From positions 248,001-312,000 of the forward strand of contig NZ_JAINZS010000002.1 of assembly GCF_020166495.1 (NCBI RefSeq): 64,000 bases of DNA, read 5' to 3'. Below the pieces are notes generated by a model. It ran no database searches. It saw nothing but the letters and a program-made list of their open reading frames with translations, and had not been told where the DNA came from. The DNA is from Robertkochia aurantiaca (GTDB taxonomy: Bacteria; Bacteroidota; Bacteroidia; Flavobacteriales; Flavobacteriaceae). This document shows positions 17,058-26,890 of the stretch, in pieces. A program made the translations under genes and the position numbers. Each line of letters begins with the position of its first letter. The stretch's first letter is position 1.

Positions 17058-19541
17058 ATGAAACGAACAGTTATGTTTTTACTGCTGTGCACGGTTATCA
17101 TAAACCTGCAGGCACAGAACTCCGCACCTGACCTCTCTTTAGCCAAAATCGGCGTCGTCACCGGAAAAGTTATTGACTTCAACCTTAAAGAACCCGTACC
17201 CTATGCTGCGGTTGTGATCAAGTCAAAAGCCGACAACAGTACCCTTACCGGAAGCATCACCGCTGATGATGGTAGTTTTGAAATTAAAAACATCGAAGAA
17301 GGTATTCATGTCTTTGAGGTACAGTTTATCGGGTACCAGACCTTCAGTAAAGAAATTGAGATCTCCCGTTCAGAAAGAAAGATCGATCTGGGCACCATCA
17401 GTCTGATCGAGAATGTGACCGAACTCGAAGGTGTCGATGTTGTCGCTGAACGCTCTACCATCGAACAAAAGATCGACCGAAAAGTGATCAATGTCGGAAA
17501 GGACCTGACCACCCAGGGTGCGACAGCGGCCGATGTAATGACCAATATCCCGTCTGTGAACGTTGACCAGCAATCAGGAGACATCTCATTGAGAGGAAAC
17601 TCCAATGTTCGGGTCATGGTCGACGGGAAACTCACCAATGTACCGGTGGCTCAGCTATTACGTCAAATTCCCTCTACCTCCATAAAATCGATAGAACTGA
17701 TCACGAACCCCTCAGCCAAATACAATCCAGAAGGAATGAGCGGGATCATTAATATTGTATTGCACAAAAATGCCAACATAGGTTTTAACGGAAATATTAA
17801 CCTGGGGTTTGCCTATGAGGTGGAAGCCAAATTCAACTCATCGGTTGACCTGAACTACCGAAACGGAAAATTCAATTTCTACGGAAGTTATGGTAACAAT
17901 ATCGGAAAGTATTACAACGACGGGCAGATCGAACGACTGGATGACCCCGCCACCCCCGATTTCAATGAGAACCAGTTTCAGTTATTCGAATTCCTTAATA
18001 ACAACAAATCACACCTCTATAAACTGGGGGTCGACTTTTACCTGAATGAAAAGAATACCATCTCGTTCTTCACCAATCAGAACCAGTTCGACGGACTTGG
18101 GCGTGGTATCACCGATATCGTAAGTTTTGATCCCATGGTCGCAGATATCACTCAACGATTCTTGTTCGATGAGAACAACCTGAACGAACAGTATAATTTC
18201 GACTACAAACTGGACTTTGCCAAAGACGGTCACAATATAGAGCTGGAAGCAGATTACAGCCGTTTTACCAGCGAGCAGGATGCCGACTTTAATTTTTCAG
18301 GGGCCAGCACCATTCCTGACTATATGGATTTTGTCGATACCGAGCGGGACCAGACCATCGTAAATCTTGACTATGTGAACCCAATCGGTGAAAAGACCAA
18401 ACTTGAACTGGGTCTGGAAGCCAGGGTATTCGAAACCGACGTTGACTACTCTTCCACAGGATTAACCTTCAACAGCGGGGGACAACTGGCACCCACTCCC
18501 AGCACCGATTTCGTATACGGGATGGATATATATTCAGCCTATGCCACCTGGGGTCAGAACTTCGATAAATGGAGCTACCAGGTAGGTGCCCGCTTCGAAA
18601 CCGTAGAAGTGAAAGCCGACACCAACAGTGTGAGAAGTTTTACCGATGAATACACCCAATTATATCCCTCAGCATTTATTACCTATACACCTTCAGAAAA
18701 GAACCAATATCAGGTAAGTTTCAGCAGGAGGGTTGACAGACCGGGATTACAACAGGTGAATCCTATAAGGGAATGGAGCACCCCGCTTCTCTCCTCCTTC
18801 GGAAATGAAAGCCTGCTGCCCCAGTTCACCAATTCTTTTGAAACCAATTATACCCACAGATTTGAAAAGCTTGGAAGTATTACCCTTGGCGCATTCTTCA
18901 GGAATATAGCAGACGAAATAAACCGGGCCGTATTTATCGATCGACAGGATGTGACCAAACAGATACTCACATGGGATAATTTTCAGGACACCCAGGCCTA
19001 TGGATTTGAAATGTCGGCCAACCTGAAGCCTACCAGCTGGTGGAGCATCAATGCCAGTGCTGAATATTTTGCGCAAACCCAACGCGGACTGACCGAAAGG
19101 CTGCGAGCGGGGGTAGCAGACCCTACTGCTGATGATATAGTAACCGATGAGATCACTGTAGATAACAATATATTGAACCTGCGCATGAACAATAATTTTA
19201 AGGCTACCGAGAAACTTACCTTTACCATTTTCGGCCTTTATCGCGGAGCAAATGAAACCCTGCAGGTAGACCAGCGAGCCATGTACTTCGTCAATACCGG
19301 AGCCCGATACAGTTTTGCAGAGGGAGATGGGACCTTCAGCCTTAATTTCAATGACATCTTTAATACTGCACAGTGGGGCTTTGATACCGATCGACCCTAC
19401 GCCCAGCGAGGACAATTCAACTGGGAAAGCCGAACCGTTTTCCTGGGGCTGTCTTACCGTTTCGGAAGTGGTAAAAATGCAGCTTTGCGAAGAAAAAACC
19501 GGGATGACCGCACCAAAGATGGTGGCGGAGGCATCCTCTAA
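17058..19541 (+). CDS. TonB-dependent outer-membrane receptor (OMP_b-brl_3 type)
   Basis: An 827-residue outer-membrane receptor. Order: signal peptide (to about residue 20, LQAQ); CarboxypepD_reg-like domain (VTGKVIDFNLKEPVPYAAVVIKS, to about 110); plug domain (TAADVMTNIPSVNVDQQSGDISLRGNSNVRVMVDGK, about 155-240); then a 22-strand-like barrel ending RTVFLGLSYRFGSGKN plus a basic tail. There is no SusD partner, so it is not a classic glycan-uptake pair. The sulfatases that follow suggest import of a sulfated or desulfated compound (inference). A terminator follows. Confidence 0.9.
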   Translation: MKRTVMFLLLCTVIINLQAQNSAPDLSLAKIGVVTGKVIDFNLKEPVPYAAVVIKSKADNSTLTGSITADDGSFEIKNIEEGIHVFEVQFIGYQTFSKEIEISRSERKIDLGTISLIENVTELEGVDVVAERSTIEQKIDRKVINVGKDLTTQGATAADVMTNIPSVNVDQQSGDISLRGNSNVRVMVDGKLTNVPVAQLLRQIPSTSIKSIELITNPSAKYNPEGMSGIINIVLHKNANIGFNGNINLGFAYEVEAKFNSSVDLNYRNGKFNFYGSYGNNIGKYYNDGQIERLDDPATPDFNENQFQLFEFLNNNKSHLYKLGVDFYLNEKNTISFFTNQNQFDGLGRGITDIVSFDPMVADITQRFLFDENNLNEQYNFDYKLDFAKDGHNIELEADYSRFTSEQDADFNFSGASTIPDYMDFVDTERDQTIVNLDYVNPIGEKTKLELGLEARVFETDVDYSSTGLTFNSGGQLAPTPSTDFVYGMDIYSAYATWGQNFDKWSYQVGARFETVEVKADTNSVRSFTDEYTQLYPSAFITYTPSEKNQYQVSFSRRVDRPGLQQVNPIREWSTPLLSSFGNESLLPQFTNSFETNYTHRFEKLGSITLGAFFRNIADEINRAVFIDRQDVTKQILTWDNFQDTQAYGFEMSANLKPTSWWSINASAEYFAQTQRGLTERLRAGVADPTADDIVTDEITVDNNILNLRMNNNFKATEKLTFTIFGLYRGANETLQVDQRAMYFVNTGARYSFAEGDGTFSLNFNDIFNTAQWGFDTDRPYAQRGQFNWESRTVFLGLSYRFGSGKNAALRRKNRDDRTKDGGGGIL

Positions 19542-19615
19542 ATATAACAGGATAAACTTGATGACCGGCCGAAATATAATAGTTGATGGTTAGTGTTAAG
19601 GTTGGTTATTAAGAG

Positions 19616-19652
19616 AAATCCCGGGACAAGAAGTTCCGGGATTTTATTTTTT
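19616..19652 (+). terminator. Terminator of the TonB-dependent receptor gene
   Basis: AAATCCCGGGA (19616-19626) pairs with TTCCGGGATTT (19634-19644, one G-U pair), followed by TTATTTTTTT. The remainder of the 300-bp gap to 19856 is AT-rich leader and promoter sequence for the sulfatase, with a -7-like TATTTTTA near 19750. Confidence 0.8.
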
Positions 19653-19855
19653 TACCATCATTTTATCTTACCGGGCACCCGTAATTCCGGAAATAAACAA
19701 GGGAAACTTAGGTGTAATGACTTTTTTTTTAAAATAGGAATTATTTGCATATTTTTAAACTATTGACTTCTAGTCGTTTAATATCCCTACATCTTCACTC
19801 CAACTTTCCTGTTTCTGTTTATAAAAAAATTGTTAATCACCAACTTAATTATCAC

Positions 19856-21439
19856 ATGAAAAAACTCAGTTTTCTTCTAATCATGTGCTTTCTTATGCCG
19901 TTTGGCCAGGAACTTTATGCACAGAACAACAAAAAGCCCAATATCCTTGTGATCTGGGGAGACGATATCGGCTGGACGAATGTCAGCGCTTACGAACATG
20001 GCGTAATGGCCTATACGACACCCAATATCGATCGAATCGCCGAAGAAGGCATCATCTTCACCGATCACTATGCCCAGCCCTCCTGTACAGCGGGAAGAGC
20101 AGCCTTTATTACCGGGCAGTACCCGATCAGGTCAGGTATGACCACCGTCGGACAACCAGGCGACGCACTCGGACTTCAGGAAGAATCTCCCAGCCTGGCA
20201 GAAGTATTAAAGGCTGAAGGTTACAGCACAGGTCACTTTGGTAAGAATCACCTGGGCGACAGAAACTCACACCTTCCCACCAACCATGGTTTTGATGAAT
20301 TCTTCGGGAACCTTTATCACCTGAATACCCAGGAAGAAGCAGAACAGCGGGATTATCAGAATTTCGGAGAAGCCTATTCCGGGTCCCTCGAAGAATATGA
20401 AAAAAAGTTCGGTACCCGCGGAGTGATCCATTCTTTCGCTACAAATGAAATGGACAACACAGAAGATGAACGATTCGGAGTGGTGGGAAAACAGCGCATT
20501 ACAGACACCGGTCCGTTAACCCAGGAAAGAATGAAGAATTTCGACCGGGCAGAGGTTATTCCGAAGGCCCTGGAATTCATGGATCGCGCCAAGGAAGATG
20601 GTGAACCTTTCTTTGTCTGGCTCAACACCAGCAGGATGCACCTATACACCCGTATAGAAGATAAGTGGCTGGAAAAAGTCGAAAAATATACCACTGAAGC
20701 CGATTACTATGGAGCCGGAATGTTGCAACATGATTCAGATATCGGTTACGTTTTGGATCAGCTGGATGAAATGGGTCTCTCTGAAAATACTATAATTATT
20801 TACAGCACAGATAACGGCCCGGAGCATTCATCCTGGCCTCACGGTGGAACCACCCCCTTCCGGGGTGAAAAAATGACCACCTATGAAGGAGGCGTTAGGG
20901 TACCTTGCCTGGTCAGATGGCCCGGGGTCATTCCTGCAGGTCAGGAACTGAATGGCATTCAGAGTCATATGGACCTGTTCACAACCCTGGCTTCTGCTGC
21001 GGGCGTAGAAAATGTTGCTGATAAGATCATGAGTGAGTCGAACCAGTATATCGACGGATTGGATAACCTGGACTACTGGAAAGGTGAATCAGATGAATCT
21101 AAACGCAATCACATCTTTTATTATTACGAAAGTAAATTAACAGCGGTACGAATGGGTCCCTGGAAATTTCATTTCTCAACCAAAGAAGACTATTACGCAA
21201 ATGTGATACCCAGAACCGTTCCCCTGGTGTTCAATATCAGAATGGATCCCTATGAAAGTTATGACAGCCCTGATGCCTACGGGCACCTGATGCAAAAGGT
21301 ATCGTGGCTGATTCAGCCTATGGGAGAACTCATGGCCGCTCACCTCAAAACTTTGGCTGAATATCCACCGGTACAGGGGGGTAAATCTTTTGATATGTCA
21401 AATGTAGTAGAGGAATTCATAAACAAAGCCCGGCAATAG
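19856..21439 (+). CDS. Arylsulfatase (type I, formylglycine-dependent), copy 1
   Basis: A 527-residue exported sulfatase. Signal peptide [21 protein letters not shown] is followed by the alkaline-phosphatase-superfamily core: [14 protein letters not shown] (metal-binding Asp pair), the formylglycine motif [12 protein letters not shown] with Cys77 as modified residue, [11 protein letters not shown], and [25 protein letters not shown] chose the ATG at 19856 because it gives the signal peptide; an upstream in-frame ATG at 19745 adds a non-signal stretch. It is a paralogue of the next gene and needs an anaerobic or aerobic sulfatase-maturating enzyme not found here. Confidence 0.92.
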   Translation: MKKLSFLLIMCFLMPFGQELYAQNNKKPNILVIWGDDIGWTNVSAYEHGVMAYTTPNIDRIAEEGIIFTDHYAQPSCTAGRAAFITGQYPIRSGMTTVGQPGDALGLQEESPSLAEVLKAEGYSTGHFGKNHLGDRNSHLPTNHGFDEFFGNLYHLNTQEEAEQRDYQNFGEAYSGSLEEYEKKFGTRGVIHSFATNEMDNTEDERFGVVGKQRITDTGPLTQERMKNFDRAEVIPKALEFMDRAKEDGEPFFVWLNTSRMHLYTRIEDKWLEKVEKYTTEADYYGAGMLQHDSDIGYVLDQLDEMGLSENTIIIYSTDNGPEHSSWPHGGTTPFRGEKMTTYEGGVRVPCLVRWPGVIPAGQELNGIQSHMDLFTTLASAAGVENVADKIMSESNQYIDGLDNLDYWKGESDESKRNHIFYYYESKLTAVRMGPWKFHFSTKEDYYANVIPRTVPLVFNIRMDPYESYDSPDAYGHLMQKVSWLIQPMGELMAAHLKTLAEYPPVQGGKSFDMSNVVEEFINKARQ

Positions 21440-21461
21440 GCTTTATTCAGAATATGATAAG

Positions 21462-21498
21462 AAAAAACCGGGGCCGATCGTCCCGGGTTTTTGTTTTT
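21462..21498 (+). terminator. Terminator of sulfatase 1
   Basis: AAAACCGGGG pairs with TCCCGGGTTTT across a short loop and is followed by TTTTTGTTTTT. Confidence 0.75.
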
Positions 21499-21622
21499 AA
21501 TCGACAATTGACACACCTAACACGCTGATTACTATATTTTTACCGCTGACTAATTTCTCCCTAAGACTATTCCCTTCGCTAAGTGATGTTTAAGAAAATC
21601 ATTTAACTAAACTCACTTGAAC

Positions 21623-23176
21623 ATGTTGAAATCAAAAATCCTTATTTGTTCCTTTTTGCTGGTGACGGCCCTTTACGGGCTTCGTGCGCAGAATAACGAC
21701 AAACCCAACGTCCTGGTTATCTGGGGCGATGATATCGGCACCTGGAACATCAGTCACAACAACCGTGGGATGATGGGGTATAAAACACCAAACATTGACC
21801 GTATCGCTAAAGAAGGGGTTAGTTTCACCGACTATTACGGGCAGCAAAGCTGTACGGCCGGCAGGGCTGCATTTCTCAGCGGAGCCGTTCCGGTGCGTAC
21901 GGGCATGACCAAAGTCGGTCTTCCGGGCGCAGAACAAGGCTGGCAGGAAAGCGATGTCACTATTGCGGCTGTGATGAAAGGGCTGGGTTATGCCACCGGG
22001 CAATTCGGTAAGAACCACCAGGGTGACCGTGATGAGCATCTCCCTACCAATCATGGTTTCGATGAATTTTTTGGCAATCTGTATCATCTTAACGCAGAAG
22101 AAGAACCTGAAAACAGGGATTACCCGGCTGACATGAAGCTTGCTAACGGAAAAACCTTTTTGGAGACCTATGGCCCAAGAGGCGTGCTGCATACTTACGC
22201 CGACGGTCGAATAGAAGATACCGGCCCCCTCACTAAGAAAAGAATGGAGACTATCGATGAAGAAACCCTGGAAGCCGCCATTGATTTTATCAAAAGACAT
22301 GAAGAAGCCGGTAAACCCTGGTTTGTCTGGTGGAACGGTACCCGTATGCACTTCAGAACACATGTGAAAGACGAGCATATCGGGATTTCAGGACAGGATG
22401 AATATTCAGACGGAATGGTCGAACACGACATGCACGTTGGCCAGTTGCTGGATCTGCTCGATGAAATGGGTATAGCCGATAATACGGTTGTTTATTATTC
22501 CACTGATAACGGTCCGCACTACAACACCTGGCCCGACGCGGGAACTACTCCTTTCAGAAGTGAGAAGAATTCCAATTGGGAAGGGGCCTATCGGGTACCT
22601 GCCTTCGTAAGATGGCCCGGTGTATATCAGCAAGGAGTGACCCTTAACGGGATCGTGGCACATGAAGACTGGCTCCCCACTTTTGCAGCCATAGGAGGTG
22701 ATCCCAATATGAAAGAGAAGATTATGAACGGTACCACCCTTATCGGGCGGAATTACAGAAACTATATCGATGGTTACGATCTGAATCCCTACCTGAAAGG
22801 AGAAACCGACAAATCTCCCCGTTCTGAGTTCTGGTATGTGAACGATGACGGGCAGATCGTCGCTGCACGCTATGATGACTGGAAAGTAGTCTTCATGGAA
22901 AACCGGGGCGAGAAATTCGGAGTTTGGGTTGAACCCTTTGTTGAAGTTCGGGTGCCCCAGTTATTCAATGTACGAAGAGATCCCTTCGAAAAAGCACAAC
23001 ACAATTCAAACACCTATTACGACTGGCTTTTGGACAGGGCTTTTATACTCGTGCCTATTCAAACTATGGCCGGAAAGTTTCTGCAAACCATGCAGGAGTA
23101 TCCACCCAGTCAGGAACCGGGATCATTTAACCTCAGCAGCATCCAGAAAAAGCTGAGTAATGCCGGAAGTAATTAA
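21623..23176 (+). CDS. Arylsulfatase (type I, formylglycine-dependent), copy 2
   Basis: A 517-residue paralogue of the preceding sulfatase, with signal peptide (ILICSFLLVTALYGLRAQ). It has [16 protein letters not shown], the [12 protein letters not shown] formylglycine motif (Cys77), [29 protein letters not shown] and YSTDNGPHYNTWPDAGTTPFRSEK. Both copies share the C-terminal EYPP-Q signature. The ATG at 21623 is preferred over the in-frame TTG at 21617. Each copy has its own terminator, so the pair is a tandem duplication under separate transcription. Differences downstream of the active site suggest distinct substrates. Confidence 0.92.
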   Translation: MLKSKILICSFLLVTALYGLRAQNNDKPNVLVIWGDDIGTWNISHNNRGMMGYKTPNIDRIAKEGVSFTDYYGQQSCTAGRAAFLSGAVPVRTGMTKVGLPGAEQGWQESDVTIAAVMKGLGYATGQFGKNHQGDRDEHLPTNHGFDEFFGNLYHLNAEEEPENRDYPADMKLANGKTFLETYGPRGVLHTYADGRIEDTGPLTKKRMETIDEETLEAAIDFIKRHEEAGKPWFVWWNGTRMHFRTHVKDEHIGISGQDEYSDGMVEHDMHVGQLLDLLDEMGIADNTVVYYSTDNGPHYNTWPDAGTTPFRSEKNSNWEGAYRVPAFVRWPGVYQQGVTLNGIVAHEDWLPTFAAIGGDPNMKEKIMNGTTLIGRNYRNYIDGYDLNPYLKGETDKSPRSEFWYVNDDGQIVAARYDDWKVVFMENRGEKFGVWVEPFVEVRVPQLFNVRRDPFEKAQHNSNTYYDWLLDRAFILVPIQTMAGKFLQTMQEYPPSQEPGSFNLSSIQKKLSNAGSN

Positions 23177-23195
23177 TACACATTCTTCAATTTAT

Positions 23196-23226
23196 AAAGG
23201 AACAGCCGAAACGCTGTTCCTTTTTA
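23196..23226 (+). terminator. Terminator of sulfatase 2
   Basis: AAAGGAACAGC (23196-23206) pairs perfectly with GCTGTTCCTTT (23213-23223), followed by more T. Confidence 0.85.
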
Positions 23227-23243
23227 CTTAATTGTCAACAAGT

Positions 23244-24269
23244 ATGAAACTCATAAAACTCCTGTCCATATTATTGATCCTTTACATATATGGTTGCAAG
23301 TCGCCGGAGAAACAGTCTGCCAATCCCGCTGAATCTCCCGGATCAGAAAAGATCGCATTATTACCCTCCTGGAACGAGGGGCCTGCCAAGCAGCAGATCA
23401 TGGAGTTCGTCAGGAAGGCCACCACTGAAGGCGACTCAGGGTTTATCCCGGTATCCCAGCGCATTGCCGTTTTCGATAATGACGGGACATTATGGGCCGA
23501 AAAACCGGTGTATTTCCAGCTGCTGTTTGCCATTGACCGGGTGAAAGATCTGGCCGATGAACATCCAGAATGGCAGAACGAGCAACCCTTCAAAGCTATT
23601 TTAGAAAACGATATGGAAACGCTGTCTCAAATAGGTCATAAAGAGTTGTTTAAGATCATAATGGCTACTCATTCAGATACCACGGCGGAAGAATTCAGAA
23701 ATATTGTCAATGACTGGATGGCCAAAGCCAGACATCCGAAAACCGATCGCCCTTTCACAGAAATGGTATACCAACCCATGCTGGAATTAATCGATTACCT
23801 GAAAGCACATGATTTTAAAACATATATCGTTTCCGGAGGCGGCATTGAATTTATGCGTGCCTGGGTAGAAGATGTATATGGCACGCCCCCTTCTCACGTT
23901 ATCGGCAGCAGTATAAAATCAGCTTTCGCAGTGCAGGAAGGAAAACCGGTTATTAAGAGGCTTCCCGATATGGAGTTTCTTGATGATAAGGAAGGTAAGC
24001 CGGTAGCGATCAATCGTTTTATAGGAAAGGTACCTGTATTTGCAGCAGGTAACTCAGACGGAGACCTGCAAATGCTTCAATACAGTGCCGGTAAAGTCCC
24101 CAGCTTACAGCTCTACGTACACCACACCGATTCGATCAGGGAATGTGCTTATGACCGGGAATCTAAAGTTGGAAAGCTGGATAAAGGTCTTGATATGGCC
24201 CGGGAAAAAGGATGGGTTGTGGTTGATATGGCCAAAGACTGGGATAAGGTGTTTATGTGGGAGGAATAA
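23244..24269 (+). CDS. HAD-family phosphatase lipoprotein
   Basis: A 341-residue exported hydrolase. A lipoprotein signal (LLSILLILYIYGC) is followed by a HAD-superfamily core: motif I IAVFDNDGTLWAEKP (nucleophile Asp78), motif II TYIVSGGGIEF, and motif IV GNSDGDLQML. It is related to phosphoserine-phosphatase-like HADs found outside the cytoplasm. ATG at 23244 gives the lipobox; an in-frame TTG at 23232 is less likely. It follows the sulfatases and may dephosphorylate a scavenged compound (inference). Confidence 0.85.
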   Translation: MKLIKLLSILLILYIYGCKSPEKQSANPAESPGSEKIALLPSWNEGPAKQQIMEFVRKATTEGDSGFIPVSQRIAVFDNDGTLWAEKPVYFQLLFAIDRVKDLADEHPEWQNEQPFKAILENDMETLSQIGHKELFKIIMATHSDTTAEEFRNIVNDWMAKARHPKTDRPFTEMVYQPMLELIDYLKAHDFKTYIVSGGGIEFMRAWVEDVYGTPPSHVIGSSIKSAFAVQEGKPVIKRLPDMEFLDDKEGKPVAINRFIGKVPVFAAGNSDGDLQMLQYSAGKVPSLQLYVHHTDSIRECAYDRESKVGKLDKGLDMAREKGWVVVDMAKDWDKVFMWEE

Positions 24270-24490
24270 GTTGGATGGTTATTCGGTTATGTAGTGATGC
24301 AGTTATGCAGTTATGCGGTTATGCGGTCCTGCCTGCCGGTAGGCAGGTATGCGGTTATGCCAGGTTAGGGAAATAAAAAACTATCATCACTGAAAATCGT
24401 AATGCGTACCACGGTTTATAAAACCCATGGTATCCAGAAGGAAATTAAAAAATCACCTATTCCCTATTCTCTACTCTCCATTCCCTACTC
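24270..24490. repeat. Simple-repeat region between convergent genes
   Basis: After the HAD stop comes a G-rich GGTTATGC/AGTTATGC repeat (24273-24360) with the palindrome CCTGCCTGCCGGTAGGCAGG (24329-24348). After a short unique stretch comes a C-rich TCTCTACTCCC/ATTCCCTA repeat (24460-24500) that runs into the end of the minus-strand gene. No gene is seen. Confidence 0.75.
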
Positions 24491-24491
24491 T

Positions 24492-24896
24492 CTACTCCCT
24501 CACATACTTCTGCGCACAAGGCTCGATACAAGGATAATTGAGTATGAGTGTATTACCGTCTAGTTCAAAACTGATCACGGCTCCGGAATCATAATTTTCA
24601 CAACCCAGGGGTTGGATGGTACGTTGGGCAAGATTATAGTTCCCCAAAGCATAAGCCTGGTCATTGGTGGTAATAAAACAAAGTGTTCCCAGTGATTCCA
24701 AAGCGCCGTCTTCGTAGAACCGAAGACGCCGGCCCGTATCGACGGGTCTGAACTCCCCGCTTCCGTCACCTGGATCCACTAATTGTTCGGTCATTTGCCA
24801 GGCACCCAGCAATGGGTTGGCTGAATCGGTATCATCGTCTGAACAACCCAGAAATAACAATGTGAAAACCGCAAGACAAAAAGTTCGTATCAACAT
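24492..24896 (-). CDS. Small lipocalin-like lipoprotein
   Basis: A 134-residue lipoprotein. Signal LIRTFCLAVFTLLFLGC is followed by an acidic linker and a single beta-rich domain starting PLLGAWQMTEQLVDPGDGSGEF, with RLRFYEDGALES and a C-terminal ISFELDGNTLILNYPCIEPCAQKY. This is the pattern of lipocalin-like (DUF4488/Lipocalin_5-like) proteins of Bacteroidota, whose function is unknown. The Met at 24896 gives the lipobox; an in-frame Met at 24956 would overlap the upstream gene. Probably the last gene of the App1-DAG kinase operon. Confidence 0.65.
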   Translation of the reverse strand: MLIRTFCLAVFTLLFLGCSDDDTDSANPLLGAWQMTEQLVDPGDGSGEFRPVDTGRRLRFYEDGALESLGTLCFITTNDQAYALGNYNLAQRTIQPLGCENYDSGAVISFELDGNTLILNYPCIEPCAQKYVRE

Positions 24897-24952
24897 AAGG
24901 CTAAGTTTTGTATAAATATAATCGATTTCTCCGGTCAGGGAGATTCTTCCGA

Positions 24953-25843
24953 TCAAAATTCCTTATCACTGGTCGAGATCAGTTTCACGGCACCCTCTTT
25001 AATACGTACATCAAGAGATCGGAACTCTCCCGCAATTTCTCCGTCAAGTTGCAACAGTCTTCCGGTATCCAATTCAATCTCTGCCTGTCGGGTACGGATG
25101 GTCTTTACGAGTCCCTGCTCCCGCAGGTAATCCATAAATCCTGACAATCCTGCCTTGATAAGAGAAGAGACTTTAGCAGGACGTACGAGCACTATTTCAA
25201 AAATTCCGTCTGAAGGATCCCCTTCAGGATTTATGGTAAGTCCGATCCCGAATTGACGGGCATTACACAGCACCACCATCACCACCTCTTCGTCAAATTC
25301 ACCCTCATCAGTTTTAAGGTGAATCTGAAAAGGTTCTGAATTTCTCAGTTCCCGGAACATATACTTGGCATAAACCGAGAGTCCCCGGGCCTCATCTTCG
25401 TCAAATCCCGCTACGATCTCAGCATTCAACCCCAGGTCCCCGATATGTAGACATTTGTAATCTTCATTGACCGCTATCAGGTCGAGCGACATATAATGAG
25501 AAGACATGATAATATCTTTCAGAGCATCGATAGGTTGTCTGTTTACGAAAAACTCCTTGGCGAGTCCGTTAGACGAGCCCATGGGTACAATTCCGAACGG
25601 GTACGAAGTTCCCTCCAGACAAAGAGCGACCAGTCTAATGGTGCCGTCTCCCCCGACAGCCGCTATTTTGTCGGGCCTGAAAGAGTCGAGTGTCTTTCTC
25701 AATGATTGTGCATCTTTGTCACCTGAGGTATACATGATTTTATAATCGATGCCATAACGTTCACACAGTAACTGCGCCTCGTCGGTGAAGGGCTTTTTAT
25801 CGATCCCCCCGGAAACGGGGTTGATAACTAAGAGTAATTTCAT
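24953..25843 (-). CDS. Diacylglycerol kinase family lipid kinase (YegS/BmrU-like)
   Basis: A 296-residue DAGK_cat family lipid kinase. It starts LLLVINPVSGGIDKKPF and carries the nucleotide-binding KIAAVGGDGTIRLVALCL and FGIVPMGSSNGLAKEF. The C-terminal half is the beta-sandwich domain (LDTGRLLQLDGEIAGEF). Family members phosphorylate diacylglycerol, sphingoid or related lipids at the inner membrane; the exact lipid is unknown. It starts 10 nt after an App1-type phosphatase that could act on its product, so the two may form a phosphorylation/dephosphorylation pair (inference). Confidence 0.88.
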   Translation of the reverse strand: MKLLLVINPVSGGIDKKPFTDEAQLLCERYGIDYKIMYTSGDKDAQSLRKTLDSFRPDKIAAVGGDGTIRLVALCLEGTSYPFGIVPMGSSNGLAKEFFVNRQPIDALKDIIMSSHYMSLDLIAVNEDYKCLHIGDLGLNAEIVAGFDEDEARGLSVYAKYMFRELRNSEPFQIHLKTDEGEFDEEVVMVVLCNARQFGIGLTINPEGDPSDGIFEIVLVRPAKVSSLIKAGLSGFMDYLREQGLVKTIRTRQAEIELDTGRLLQLDGEIAGEFRSLDVRIKEGAVKLISTSDKEF

Positions 25844-25853
25844 GGTGAGCTCA

Positions 25854-26777
25854 TTAGATATTGTCCAATACTTTTATTTCGTCTTCCGGATCATCGGTGT
25901 CTGAGAAATAATGCACGGGAACCGGAGAGGCATCCAGCTTTTCAAGTTCTTCAGATTTGGAGGGAGACAATTCCCGCAAGGTTTTCCGTATATATATTTT
26001 GAGAACCTGTTCAGGGAATTTCCTGGATATTTTCTCATAGACCATAATATCCTGTTGGGTATCATCACCCATAAGAACGAAATGCTGACCGGGAGAGTTT
26101 TCGATAATCTCTGAAATGCGCTGTTCCTTATAGAATTTTCCCTTGTTTGGATTCAGCAACTGCGAATAACGCAGATAGGGCGTAAGAAAGAGCGCTCCGT
26201 TGGGCACTTCGTGGTTCATAAAAAATGAACTGATCATGATGAATAGATTTCCTTCACTCTTTGAAACATAATAAACTCTCCCCTCTCGTTGCGCTACCTC
26301 CCGTAGTATACGAAGGGTGAAGCTGATACTTTTTCTGCGCCGGGGTGATCTGAAAAGCATGGTCTTAACCCTTTTATAAATATTGCGGGTATATGAGACC
26401 AGAATGGTATCATCCACATCAGAGATCACAGAAATTTTTGGGTTTTCGTGGTTAAAAAGTACCGGGTATTCCTGAGGCACCGGTATATCACTGCCGTCGT
26501 TGTTTGAGAAAGAAACAGGCTCTGTGATCAGGGTGTCGAGTAAACAATGAAAGCCCCCCTTCTCATCGGTGGTGATCTCATAGGTCTTTTCTGAAGTTTT
26601 TACCAGCACCTTCCGGTTGGCATAAGGTTTTTGAAAATAGCTGCCTATCACCGCAAAAAAATTGGCAACGGTTCCGTGCGGATTATCTGCAGGGTCATGA
26701 GAGCCTTTCAGGACGGTTCCGTAAACCAGGGTTTTGCTATAAAAGGGAACAATTCCCAACTGATAAATATATGCCAT
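25854..26777 (-). CDS. App1-type phosphatidate phosphatase domain protein
   Basis: A 307-residue protein of the App1/DUF2183 family. The HAD-like catalytic motif VISDVDDTILVSY (DxDxT) lies near residue 141, followed by VYYVSKSEGNLF and VLMGDDTQQDIMVYEKI. Yeast App1 is a Mg2+-dependent phosphatidate phosphatase, which suggests a PA-to-DAG reaction. No signal peptide is seen. First gene of an operon with the lipid kinase at 25843. Confidence 0.82.
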   Translation of the reverse strand: MAYIYQLGIVPFYSKTLVYGTVLKGSHDPADNPHGTVANFFAVIGSYFQKPYANRKVLVKTSEKTYEITTDEKGGFHCLLDTLITEPVSFSNNDGSDIPVPQEYPVLFNHENPKISVISDVDDTILVSYTRNIYKRVKTMLFRSPRRRKSISFTLRILREVAQREGRVYYVSKSEGNLFIMISSFFMNHEVPNGALFLTPYLRYSQLLNPNKGKFYKEQRISEIIENSPGQHFVLMGDDTQQDIMVYEKISRKFPEQVLKIYIRKTLRELSPSKSEELEKLDASPVPVHYFSDTDDPEDEIKVLDNI

Positions 26778-26836
26778 AACTGCCTTCAGGTATCTGTTCT
26801 AACATGAAGGTACAAAATCTGGAGCAGAGCAAAAAC

Positions 26837-26870
26837 AAAAGGCCTGCCGGAAATCCCGCAGGCCTTTTAT
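26837..26870 (-). terminator. Terminator of the fabH-like gene
   Basis: AAAGGCCTGC pairs with GCAGGCCTTT, with an inner GG/CC pairing. On the minus strand it is followed by TTTTGTTTTT. It isolates the gene at 26891 from the App1 operon. Confidence 0.8.
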
Positions 26871-26890
26871 CTTATTCAGGTAAGGTAATG

